From NCBI RefSeq assembly GCF_003675325.1, contig NZ_CP033073.1, forward strand, positions 5,704,001 through 5,768,000: a DNA stretch of 64,000 nucleotides, given 5' to 3'. A program made the translations under genes and the position numbers. This DNA is from Streptomyces dangxiongensis. GTDB lineage: Bacteria; Actinomycetota; Actinomycetes; Streptomycetales; Streptomycetaceae. Below the pieces are notes generated by a model. The model worked only from the letters and a program-made list of their open reading frames with translations. It was not told the DNA's origin and ran no database searches. This document shows, in pieces, positions 26,408-34,185 of this stretch (within the stretch, counting starts at the first letter, position 1; every line of letters starts with the position of its first letter).

Positions 26408-27523
26408 CTACTCCGGTCGTGCGAGGGGGGTGGCCTCGGACTCCGGGTGGACCGGGGTGGCCTCGGGGTCCGGCTGTTCGGGAAGTTCGGGAAGTTCGGC
26501 GGCCAGGGCGGCGGCGCTGCGGACCAACGGCAGGGCCAGCAGTGCGCCCACGCCCTCGCCGACCTTCACACCCTGCTCCAGCAGCGGTTCCAGGGCCATC
26601 CGGTCCAGCGCCTTGGCCTGCCCGGGCTCCCCGCTGTCGTGGCCGGCCAGCCACCAGTCCGGCGCCCGGAACGCCACCCGCTGCGCGACCAGCGCGCACG
26701 CCGCGGCCACGACGCCGTCCAGGATCACCGGCAGCTTGCGCACCGCGCACTGCAACAGGAACCCGGTCATCGCCGCGAGGTCCGCCCCGCCCACGGCGGC
26801 CAGCAGTTGCGTCTGGTCGCCGAGGACCGGCCGCGCCCGCCGCAGCGCGTCCCGGATCGCCGCGCACTTGCGCATCCACGCCAGATCGTCGATCGCGAGG
26901 CCGCCCCGCCCGGTCACCACGGACGCGTCGGTGCCGCACAGCGCGGCGACGAGCACCGCCGCCGCCGTCGTCCCGCCCACGCTGACGTCACCGAGCACCA
27001 CGAGATCGGTTCCCGAGTCGGCCTCCTCGTCGGCGATCGCGACCCCCGCGCGCAGGGCCGCCTCGGTCTCGTCCAGGGTGAGCGCGTCCTCGACGTCGAT
27101 ACGGCCGCTGCCCCGCCGCACCCGGTGCCGTACCACGTCCTCGGGCAGGGTCCGCGGATCGCAGTCGAGGGCCATGTCCACGACCCGTACGGGCACCTGG
27201 AGCCGGCGGGCGAGCACGGCGACCGGGCTCGCACCCTCCAGCACCTCGCGCACCAGCCGCTCCGCGCCGCCCGCGGGCCGCGCCGAGACGCCCAGCCCGG
27301 CGATGCCGTGGTCGCCGGCGAAGAGCACCACCCGCGGCCGTTCGACCTGCCGTACCGGTACGGCACCCTGCGCGGCGGCCAGCCACTCGCCCAGCTCGTC
27401 CAGGCGGCCCAGTGCCCCGGGCGGCACGGTCTGACGCTCCCGACGGGCCTCGGCGTCACGGCGCACGCCCCCGTCCGGGCGCTCGATCAGATCGGTGAAG
27501 TCGTCCAGATTAAGCCTGCTCAT
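26408..27523 (-). CDS. cobT: Nicotinate-nucleotide--dimethylbenzimidazole phosphoribosyltransferase
   Basis: CobT activates 5,6-dimethylbenzimidazole for the lower ligand of cobalamin. Diagnostic sequence includes FAGDHGIAGLGVS, the phosphate/ribose loop region VLGDVSVGGTTAAAVL and the C-terminal GVKVGEGVGALLALPLVRSA, where the Glu is the proposed catalytic base. I chose ATG 27523 (MSRLNLDDF, 371 aa). The N-terminal RRERQTVPPGALGRL (with the conserved Lys position as Gln/Arg) and the acidic tail PEATPVHPESEATPLARPE are mild oddities. It is divergent from the methyltransferase at 27657. Confidence 0.92.
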   Translation of the reverse strand: MSRLNLDDFTDLIERPDGGVRRDAEARRERQTVPPGALGRLDELGEWLAAAQGAVPVRQVERPRVVLFAGDHGIAGLGVSARPAGGAERLVREVLEGASPVAVLARRLQVPVRVVDMALDCDPRTLPEDVVRHRVRRGSGRIDVEDALTLDETEAALRAGVAIADEEADSGTDLVVLGDVSVGGTTAAAVLVAALCGTDASVVTGRGGLAIDDLAWMRKCAAIRDALRRARPVLGDQTQLLAAVGGADLAAMTGFLLQCAVRKLPVILDGVVAAACALVAQRVAFRAPDWWLAGHDSGEPGQAKALDRMALEPLLEQGVKVGEGVGALLALPLVRSAAALAAELPELPEQPDPEATPVHPESEATPLARPE

Positions 27524-27656
27524 TCGCCGAACAGTACAGCCGGCCGACGAACACCGAGGCGCCACAGGGCCACCACACACCCACGACGTCATTGCACCTC
27601 ACGGCGGTATCCCATACGTTCCGGTTTGCAGCGGAATGTCGCACAGGGAGCCGCCC

Positions 27657-28640
27657 ATGCCGACCTCGCCTCTCGTCCCCCGGACCACCACCCCCACCGA
27701 CCCCTTCCAGGAGCCGCGCCGCGAGGACTGCCCCTGGTGCGGCTCCCGGCGCCTGCGGACCCGGCTGCGGGCCCCCGACCCGCTGCGGCACCGGCCGGGC
27801 GCGTTCGCCCTGGACGGGTGCCGTGACTGCGGCCACGCCTTCCAGAACCCCCGGCTCAGCGCGGAGGGACTCGCCTTCTTCCACCGCGACTTCTACGAGC
27901 GGCAGCTTGAGCGGCTCACCGAACGCGTCGTCCCCGCCCACGTGGCCCGCCGCCGGCACCGCGCCACCGCCTGGCGCCTGTCGGCACTGCGCGAACCGGA
28001 GAGCTGGCTGGACGTCGGCACGGGCCACGCCCGCTTCCCCGAGGCGGCGAAGGAGTTCTTCCCGTACACCAGCTTCGACGGGCTCGACCCGACGGTCCGC
28101 GTGGAACAGGCGCTGCTGGAGGGCCGCGTGGAGGAGGCGCACCGCGGCTACCTCACCACCCCCGGGACGGCGGCCCGGCTGCGCGCCCGCTACGACGTCG
28201 TCAGCATGTTCCACCACCTGGCGCACACCCCCGACCCGCGCGCCGAACTCCGCGCCGCGCTCACGGTGCTGCGCCCCGGCGGTCACCTGGTCGTCGAACT
28301 CCCCGACCCGCGCTGTCTCTTCGCCACGCTCCTCGGCAGGTGGTGGCTGCCCCACGGCCAGCCCCGCCACCTGCACCTGCTCCCGCTCGCCAACCTCCGC
28401 ACGGAACTGCGGGCCCAGGGCTGCACGGTGCTCGTCACCGACCGCACGACCCCGCACCAGCCGTACGACCTGTCGGCGGCCGTCGTCCTGGCGCTGGCCC
28501 ACGTCAACCCGCTGCTGAGAGGCATGGCCGAACCCGTGCCCGCGCTGGCCGGGGCGGTGGACCGCACGCTGGCGCCCCTGCTGCGCCGTACACCGTTCGC
28601 CAACGCGTACCGGATCGTCGCGCGCAAGGACACGCGGTGA
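27657..28640 (+). CDS. Class I SAM-dependent methyltransferase with N-terminal zinc ribbon
   Basis: The N-terminus has two CxxC pairs (CPWCGSRRL and CRDCGHAFQNPRL) forming a zinc ribbon, followed by a class I methyltransferase core: motif I WLDVGTGHARFPEAA, an acidic DGLDPT and VVSMFHHLAHTPDP, then LRPGGHLVVELPDP. This layout matches small-molecule or sugar C-methyltransferase-like proteins; the substrate is not known. I chose ATG 27657 because AGGGAG lies 6 nt upstream (27645-27650). Length is 327 aa. It is convergent with cobU, 12 bp away. Confidence 0.85.
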   Translation: MPTSPLVPRTTTPTDPFQEPRREDCPWCGSRRLRTRLRAPDPLRHRPGAFALDGCRDCGHAFQNPRLSAEGLAFFHRDFYERQLERLTERVVPAHVARRRHRATAWRLSALREPESWLDVGTGHARFPEAAKEFFPYTSFDGLDPTVRVEQALLEGRVEEAHRGYLTTPGTAARLRARYDVVSMFHHLAHTPDPRAELRAALTVLRPGGHLVVELPDPRCLFATLLGRWWLPHGQPRHLHLLPLANLRTELRAQGCTVLVTDRTTPHQPYDLSAAVVLALAHVNPLLRGMAEPVPALAGAVDRTLAPLLRRTPFANAYRIVARKDTR

Positions 28641-28652
28641 GCCGGACGCCGC

Positions 28653-29865
28653 TCAGCCCCTGAGAACCAGCGCCTGCCCGGCCACGACCAGCACCACCTG
28701 CTCGCACTCCGCCCCGAACGCCGCGTTCAGCCGCCCGAGTTCGTCCCGGTAGCGCCGGCCCGACGCCGTCGCCGGTACGATCCCCGACCCCACCTCGTTG
28801 GACACCGCCACCACGGTCCGCCGCGTCGCGCGCACCGCGGACATCAGCTCCCGCACCCGTCCCCGCAACGCCTCCCGCGCCCCGCCCGCCCACTCCGAGT
28901 CGTCCCACGCCCCGACGGCGTCCATCACGTCGGTCAGCCACAGCGACAGACAGTCGATCAGCAACGGCGGCCCCTCCCCGGCCAGCAACGGCACCAGGTC
29001 CGTCGTCTCCGCCGTACGCCACGACCCGGGCCGCCGCTCCCGGTGCGTGGCCACCCGCTCCGCCCACTCGGTGTCCCCGCCCCGGGTGCCGCCGGTCGCC
29101 ACGTACAGCACGCCCGGGAACGACTCCAGGCGCCGCTCCGCCTCCACCGACTTCCCCGAACGGGCCCCGCCCAGCACCAGCGTCCGGCGCGGCACGTCCG
29201 GCAGGTCCGGCACGTTCTGGTACACCCCGGCCGTCAGCGTCGTACCGTCCGTGACCGCCCGCGCCCCGGCCGCCGCGAGCCGGCGCCGCAGCTCCGCGCC
29301 CGGCGGCACGTCGTGGTCGAGGTGGACGGCGAGCACGTCCGTCGCCGGACCGGCCGAACCGGCCGCGCGAGAGCCGGGCGAGCGCGTCGGGCCGGCCCAC
29401 GACGTCCGCCAGGATCAGGTCGTACGACTCCGCCGCCGCCCCCTCCAGGCCGGCCGGTGCCCCGCCCGGCGGCAGATACAGCAGCCGCTGCCCGTCCGGC
29501 CCGGTCACCGCGTACCCGGTGCCGCCCGCGTCCATCGCCACCGCCCGCACCCGATGCCCCGTCAGCAGCGCCAGCTCCCGGCCGTCCGGGACCCGGCCGG
29601 GCTGCGGCAGCCCGGCCGGCACCTCCACCGCCGGGCCGTCGTGCGGATGCGACAGCAGCGCCTGCCGCACCCCGCCCAGCGAGTGCCCGGCGCGGGCCGC
29701 CGCGAACGCCACGCCCGGCGTGAGGTCGAGCAGCAGCGTCCCGTCCACGAGCACGGCGGTCGCGGCCCGTGCGTCCGGCCCGAGCGCGGTCGCGCAGGCG
29801 GCGCAGGAACAGTCGGGGCGAGGCAGTCCCGCGGGGGCACCGGTACCGAGCAGAGTGATTTCCAC
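28653..29865 (-). pseudogene. cobU: Adenosylcobinamide kinase/guanylyltransferase with N-terminal metallo-beta-lactamase-like domain, frameshifted
   Basis: Two adjacent frames read as one gene. The first, from GTG 29865 (VEITLLGTGAPAGLPRPDC), encodes an MBL-fold-like N-terminus with CSCAACA as in PhnP-type proteins. It reaches YDLILADVVGRPDALARL, where the frame is lost. The second, shifted by one base, resumes at TDVLAVHLDHDVPPGAELRR and contains the kinase: P-loop LVLGGARSGKSVEAERRL, YVATGGTRGGDTEW, IDCLSLWLTDV and VAVSNEVGSGIVPATA. The shift is a single inserted base near 29370 (minus strand CTCTCGCG where CTCCGCG restores the frame). A GTG at 29336 could allow the kinase part to be made alone. 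Whether this is real or a sequencing error needs reads. The MBL-like part lacks the usual HxHxDH (LSHPHDGPAV instead). Confidence 0.8.
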
Positions 29866-29944
29866 GCACCGATTTTCGCCTGTCCCCGCAGGTCTTGCGC
29901 TTCCGGCTAGGCTGCCAGCAGGTGTTGGATCGAAGGAGGACCAC

Positions 29945-30154
29945 ATGACGGCATGGACGTGGCGGTTCGAGACGGCCGACGGGACGGAGGTCCAGCCGGC
30001 CGTGCAGCCGGAGGACTTCACCACGCAGGGGGATGCCGAGTCCTGGATCGGCGAGCACTGGAAGAGCCTGAAAGAGGGCGGGGCCGACCAGGTGCGGCTG
30101 TTCGAGGAGACCAGCGAGATCTACGGGCCGATGAGCCTGCACGCCGACGCGTGA
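29945..30154 (+). CDS. Small conserved actinobacterial protein (69 aa)
   Basis: ATG 29945 has GGAGG 7 nt upstream. The product begins MTAWTWRFETADGTEV and is acidic, with no membrane segment or cysteines. WIGEHWKSLKEGGADQVRLFEE is a conserved-looking helical part. I recognise it as a widely conserved Streptomyces hypothetical protein with no assigned function. It is followed by a bidirectional hairpin and is divergent from cobU. Confidence 0.75.
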   Translation: MTAWTWRFETADGTEVQPAVQPEDFTTQGDAESWIGEHWKSLKEGGADQVRLFEETSEIYGPMSLHADA

Positions 30155-30165
30155 TCCGGCCGGCG

Positions 30166-30191
30166 GTGAGGAGGGCCGCCTCCCTCCTCAC
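30166..30191. terminator. Bidirectional 10-bp hairpin between convergent genes
   Basis: GTGAGGAGGG (30166-30175) and its exact complement (30182-30191) enclose a 6-nt loop. The right arm includes the stop codon of the protease gene on the minus strand. Confidence 0.75.
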
Positions 30192-31264
30192 TGCTCGCCC
30201 AGCGTGACCTGAGCCGTCCGCTCCGTGCCGTCCCGCTGGTACGTCACCGTGGTCCGCTGCCCCGGCCGGCCCGCCGCCAGCGCCTCCGAGAGCGAGGTGA
30301 TGGAGGTGACGGGCTGGTCACCGAGCCGGGTGATGACGTCGCCCTGACGCAGGCCCGCCCGGGCGGCCGGGCCGCCGCCGCGCACACTGACCACCGCCGC
30401 CCCGGCCGGCTGGTAGTGGTCGTCCACCACCGTCCGCGCGGTGATGCCGAGGGCGGCCCGCCCGGAGTCGACGACCTTGCCCTTCTCGATGATCTGGTCG
30501 GCGACCGTGCGCACCATGGACGCGGGAATCGCGAACCCGATGCCCGGCGCCGCCCCGCCCCCGAGATCCGGATCGGTCGCGGCCAGCGTCGGAATGCCGA
30601 CGACCCGCCCGTTCAGGCCGACCAGGGCGCCGCCGCTGTTGCCGGGGTTGATGGCGGCCGACGTCTGCACCATGTTCGCGATGGTCGCGCCCGTACCGCC
30701 GCCGGTGCTGCCCTCGCTGACGGTCCGTCCGGTCGCCGAGACGATTCCCTGGGTGACGCTCGACGACAGCCCGAGCGGCGAGCCCATGGCCAGCACGATC
30801 TGGCCGACCTGGACCTTCTCGGAGTCCCCGAACACCGCCGGCCGCAGCCCGCCCGGCGGCCGGTCCAGCCTGATCACCGCGAGGTCCTGCTCGGGATAGG
30901 AGTACACCAGCCTGGCGGTGAGCGGCTCCTGGTTGTGGGCGGTGGTCACCTGGAAGGTCTTCTCCGAGCCGACCACGTGCGCGTTGGTGACGATGTGCCC
31001 CTCGCCGTCGTACACCACCCCGGAGCCCAGGTCGTTGCTCGCCTGGATCTGCACGACCGACGGCAGGACCTCACCGATGACCTTCAGGTACTGGCCCTCC
31101 AGATCGGCCACGGACGCCGGCACCGCCGCCCGGGTGGCCGCCGCGGTGTCCGCCCCGGTCCGGGCGGCGGGACCGGAGCAGCCGGCGGCCAGGGCCGCGA
31201 AGCACGCCAGCACGGCGGTCACCCGGGCGGCCGTCCGCGGGGCAGGGGCAGGGGAAGCGTTCAT
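30188..31264 (-). CDS. HtrA/DegP-like trypsin-PDZ serine protease lipoprotein
   Basis: The 358-residue protein has a lipoprotein signal peptide with the lipobox LAAGC (lipidated Cys about residue 29). The protease domain has catalytic H96 (TNAHVVG), Asp in YPEQDLAVI and S210 (NPGNSGGALVG). A C-terminal PDZ domain follows (AGLRQGDVITRLGDQPV). HtrA-type enzymes degrade misfolded exported proteins. Here it would sit anchored on the outer face of the membrane. The gene is monocistronic as far as I can see. Envelope-stress genes pspA and the two-component system lie 2 kb away. Confidence 0.93.
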   Translation of the reverse strand: MNASPAPAPRTAARVTAVLACFAALAAGCSGPAARTGADTAAATRAAVPASVADLEGQYLKVIGEVLPSVVQIQASNDLGSGVVYDGEGHIVTNAHVVGSEKTFQVTTAHNQEPLTARLVYSYPEQDLAVIRLDRPPGGLRPAVFGDSEKVQVGQIVLAMGSPLGLSSSVTQGIVSATGRTVSEGSTGGGTGATIANMVQTSAAINPGNSGGALVGLNGRVVGIPTLAATDPDLGGGAAPGIGFAIPASMVRTVADQIIEKGKVVDSGRAALGITARTVVDDHYQPAGAAVVSVRGGGPAARAGLRQGDVITRLGDQPVTSITSLSEALAAGRPGQRTTVTYQRDGTERTAQVTLGEQ

Positions 31265-31320
31265 GTCCCGAGTCTCACCGCGCGGTGATCACCCGGCCCG
31301 CGCTGTTCCCCCGAACGGGC

Positions 31321-32145
31321 TCAGCCGCGTACGCCGCACAGGTGCAGCAGTGCCGCCACCGAGCGGTAGGGGTCCGTGCGGCCCGCCCGCTCCTCGGCCG
31401 CGAGCAGCGCCCGGAGGTCCTCCGGGACGACCGCGCCGTCCGCCACCGCGTCCGTGAAGACCCGCACGCCGTACCAGGCGTGCAGCGGGGCCGCGATGCC
31501 GTCGAGCGTGGCGGTGAGGGTCGCCAGCCGGTCGGCCCGGACGTCCGGACCGAACCGGACGGGGGCCCCTGTGTCCCAGTCCGTCCGGGCACGGGGGAGG
31601 TGGGCGGTGGTGTCGAAGGCGGCCAGCGCGCCCGCCCAGTCCCCGCACAGACCAGCCCGCATGGCGAGCGCGTCGCCGTTGCGGACCAGCAGGGAGAGCA
31701 GACCGCCCGGGGCCAGCATCCGGGCCAGGCCCGCCACCAGCGGGTCCGGCTCCGTCACGTACATCAGCACGCCGTGGCACAGCACCACGTCGAAGCTGCC
31801 CGGCAGGAAGTGCACGCCGGTGTCCCGGCCGTCGCTCTGCACCAGCCGGACCCGCTCCCGGATGCCCTCCGGTTCCCGGCCGAGCGTCTCCTGGGCGGCG
31901 CCGAGCAGCGCCGCGTCCTGCTCGACCCCGGTCACCTGGTGGCCGAGCCGGGCCAGCCGCAGCGCCTGCGCGCCCCGGCCCATGCCCACGTCGAGCACCC
32001 GCAGCCGCCGCCCGACCGGGAACCGCCCGGCTATCTGCTCATCCAGTTGCCGGGACACCAGCTCCTGCCGTACGACCTCACGCAGCCCGCCGGACCCGGC
32101 CGGGCCGGCCTGCGCCCCATCCCCGGTGAAAGCCTCTGCGCTCAG
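31321..32145 (-). CDS. SAM-dependent methyltransferase, probable CTG start coupled to DUF3043 gene
   Basis: Class I methyltransferase with motif I VLDVGMGRGAQALRLARLG, acidic GVEQDAALLG and the core FDVVLCHGVLMYVTEPD. The gene has no ATG or GTG start after the preceding stop until GTG 32058, which would remove the N-terminal helix. Instead a CTG at 32145 overlaps the TGA of the upstream DUF3043 gene (CTGA), with GGAGAG 6 nt before it. Read from there the protein is 274 aa (LSAEAFTGDGAQAG). I therefore infer a CTG start with translational coupling. A longer frame from 32331 would run through the DUF3043 gene. The substrate is unknown. Confidence 0.8.
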   Translation of the reverse strand: MSAEAFTGDGAQAGPAGSGGLREVVRQELVSRQLDEQIAGRFPVGRRLRVLDVGMGRGAQALRLARLGHQVTGVEQDAALLGAAQETLGREPEGIRERVRLVQSDGRDTGVHFLPGSFDVVLCHGVLMYVTEPDPLVAGLARMLAPGGLLSLLVRNGDALAMRAGLCGDWAGALAAFDTTAHLPRARTDWDTGAPVRFGPDVRADRLATLTATLDGIAAPLHAWYGVRVFTDAVADGAVVPEDLRALLAAEERAGRTDPYRSVAALLHLCGVRG

Positions 32146-32741
32146 GGCCGCTCTCCGCGCTTGACCTGCGGCTTCGGCATCCGGAGCCGACGCATCTGAA
32201 GGGACCGCATCAGGGCGTAGGCGACCGCGCCGCGCGTGTTCCCGTCCGGGAAGCGCTCCTTGAGCCGCTTCTTCAGCCGCAAACCGCTGACGGCCGCGTC
32301 CAGCACGATCAGCACGATCACGATCAGCCACAACAGCAGCGCGACGCTCTGGATCGCGGGCACCCGGACCACGCTCAGCACGAGGATCACGACGGCGAGC
32401 GGCAGGAAGAACTCGGCCACGTTGAACCGCGAGTCCACCCAGTCCCGGGCGAACTTGCGGACCGGGCCCTTGTCCCGGGCCGGCAGATAGCGCTCGTCCC
32501 CGCCGGCCAGCGCCCGGCGCTGCCGCTCCAGGGCCTGGCGCCGCTCCTCGCGCTGCCGCTTGGCGGCCTCCTTGCGGTTCGTCGGGGTACTGGCCACGCT
32601 GCGGCGCTGGGACTGGGCCTCACTGCGCTTGGGCGTGGGCCGACCCTTGGGGGCCTGCGGGTCACGGGGCTGCTTGGAGAGGGTCACCTGCGCCTTGTCG
32701 GCGGTCGGGGCCTTCTCTTCCTTGGCACGGCTACGGAACAC
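32142..32741 (-). CDS. DUF3043 domain-containing membrane protein
   Basis: The 199-residue product (from GTG 32741, VFRSRAKEEKAP) has a long basic N-terminal region with Lys/Arg-rich segments (EAAKRQREERRQALERQRR). One hydrophobic stretch follows, EFFLPLAVVILVLSVV, and a second, VALLLWLIVIVLIVLDAAV. The typical DUF3043 C-terminus comes last, DGNTRGAVAYALMRSLQMRRLRMP. Function is unknown, but the family is universal in actinobacteria. The methyltransferase at 31321 starts on top of its stop codon. No clear ribosome-binding site precedes the chosen GTG. Confidence 0.85.
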   Translation of the reverse strand: MFRSRAKEEKAPTADKAQVTLSKQPRDPQAPKGRPTPKRSEAQSQRRSVASTPTNRKEAAKRQREERRQALERQRRALAGGDERYLPARDKGPVRKFARDWVDSRFNVAEFFLPLAVVILVLSVVRVPAIQSVALLLWLIVIVLIVLDAAVSGLRLKKRLKERFPDGNTRGAVAYALMRSLQMRRLRMPKPQVKRGERP

Positions 32742-33017
32742 AAAACCCAAGGGTAAGGGCTGCACCGGCATGGTCCCCCGCCCGGCGGGGAACGATCCGG
32801 CAACACCGGACGTCCTCAAGGGGACAGAGAGGACACGCGAGCGGGCGCTCCGGTGCGATCACCTACTCCTCACGCCGGAGCGGTGCGGACCGCAGTCGTC
32901 CTCGGGGATGAGCGCATCACTCCCCGAACAGTGCGGTAATGGAGGCAGGGCCCGTACTGTGGGTCCTGTCGCAGGATCGGTGAGCCGGAGTCCGTCAGAA
33001 GGGGGCGCGCGAAGCCC

Positions 33018-33809
33018 ATGAGCGGTGTCATGAAGCGTATGGGGATGATCTTCCGCGCGAAGGCGAACAAGGCCCTTGACCGGGCCGAGGACCCGCGCGA
33101 GACCCTCGATTACTCCTACCAGAAGCAGCTCGAGCTGCTCCAGAAGGTGCGGCGCGGTGTCGCCGACGTGGCGACCAGCCGCAAGCGCCTGGAGCTCCAG
33201 CTCAACCAGCTCCAGCAGCAGTCCTCGAAGCTGGAGGACCAGGGCCGCAAGGCGCTCGCGCTCGGCCGTGAGGACCTGGCCCGCGAGGCGCTGTCCCGGC
33301 GCGCCGCCCTCCAGCAGCAGGTCACGGACCTGGAGACGCAGCACACCACCCTCCAGGGCGAGGAGGAGAAGCTCACCCTCGCGGCCCAGCGCCTCCAGGC
33401 CAAGGTGGACGCCTTCCGCACGAAGAAGGAGACCATCAAGGCCACCTACACCGCCGCCCAGGCCCAGACCCGGATCGGCGAGGCCTTCTCCGGCATCTCC
33501 GAGGAGATGGGCGACGTCGGCCTGGCCATCCAGCGCGCCGAGGACAAGACCGCCCAGCTCCAGGCCCGGGCCGGCGCCATCGACGAACTGCTCGCCTCCG
33601 GCGCCCTGGACGACCCCTCCGGCATGCAGAAGGACGACCTCCAGGCCGAGCTGGACCGGCTCTCCGGTGGTACGGATGTAGAGCTGGAACTTCAGCGCAT
33701 GAAGGCGGAGCTGGCCGGCGGCTCCCCGCAGCAGGCCATCGAGGGCGGCACCGGCCAGGGACAGACCCAGCAGCAGCCACAGGACACCCCGCGCTTCGAC
33801 AAGCAGTAG
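33018..33809 (+). CDS. pspA: Phage shock protein A family protein
   Basis: PspA binds damaged inner membranes and keeps the proton motive force. The 263-residue protein starts with the amphipathic helix MSGVMKRMGMIFRAKANKALDRAEDP, cited here by its first residues MSGVMKRMGMIFRAK, followed by long heptad-rich coiled coil to about residue 190. A Gly/Gln-rich tail (GQGQTQQQPQDTP) ends it. Downstream come the PspAA protein and a NarL-type two-component system, as in other Streptomyces, so the unit is an envelope-stress module. Confidence 0.94.
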   Translation: MSGVMKRMGMIFRAKANKALDRAEDPRETLDYSYQKQLELLQKVRRGVADVATSRKRLELQLNQLQQQSSKLEDQGRKALALGREDLAREALSRRAALQQQVTDLETQHTTLQGEEEKLTLAAQRLQAKVDAFRTKKETIKATYTAAQAQTRIGEAFSGISEEMGDVGLAIQRAEDKTAQLQARAGAIDELLASGALDDPSGMQKDDLQAELDRLSGGTDVELELQRMKAELAGGSPQQAIEGGTGQGQTQQQPQDTPRFDKQ

Positions 33810-33841
33810 CCCGGCGCCGGGTCCGAGCCGAGGAGGCCGAC

Positions 33842-34120
33842 GTGATCGTACGGATCATGGGGGAGGGCCAGGTCGAGCTGGACGACGTCCACCTCACCGA
33901 GCTGAACAGGCTGGACGACGAACTGCTCGCCGAGATGGAGAGCGGCGACGGCGACGGCTTCCGCCGCACGCTGAACGCTCTCCTGGACGCCGTCCGCCGG
34001 CTCGGCACCCCGCTGCCGGACGAGGCACTGGAACCCTCGGAACTGATCCTGCCGTCGCCGGACGCGACGCTGGAGGAGGTCCGGGAACTGCTCAGCGACG
34101 ACGGCCTGATCCCTAGCTGA
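33842..34120 (+). CDS. pspAA: PspA-associated protein PspAA
   Basis: The 92-residue acidic protein starts MIVRIMGEGQVELDD and has LNALLDAVRRLGTPLPDE and a C-terminal LEEVRELLSDDGLIPS. This is the PspA-associated protein family found after pspA in actinobacteria. It starts 32 bp after pspA with GAGG upstream, so it is in the same transcript. It probably modulates PspA. Its N-terminal strand MIVRIMGEGQ is the family signature. Confidence 0.85.
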   Translation: MIVRIMGEGQVELDDVHLTELNRLDDELLAEMESGDGDGFRRTLNALLDAVRRLGTPLPDEALEPSELILPSPDATLEEVRELLSDDGLIPS

Positions 34121-34150
34121 CCCCGGCCGGGCGGCGTTCGGCGGTGTGGC

Positions 34151-34178
34151 TGACCGGTACGGGGCCGGGCCGTACTGT
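34151..34178 (+). promoter_or_regulatory. Candidate promoter for the histidine kinase, leaderless start
   Basis: TGACCG (34151-34156), 16 bp, TACTGT (34173-34178) lies so close to GTG 34186 that the transcript would start at or next to the start codon. No ribosome-binding site is visible upstream of the GTG. Confidence 0.4.
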
Positions 34179-34185
34179 TCACCCC

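Noticed and set aside
26275..30187. Cobalamin riboswitch upstream of cobT, cobU or cobS
   Set aside because: The upstream regions are short and lack a recognisable B12-box, so I did not call one.
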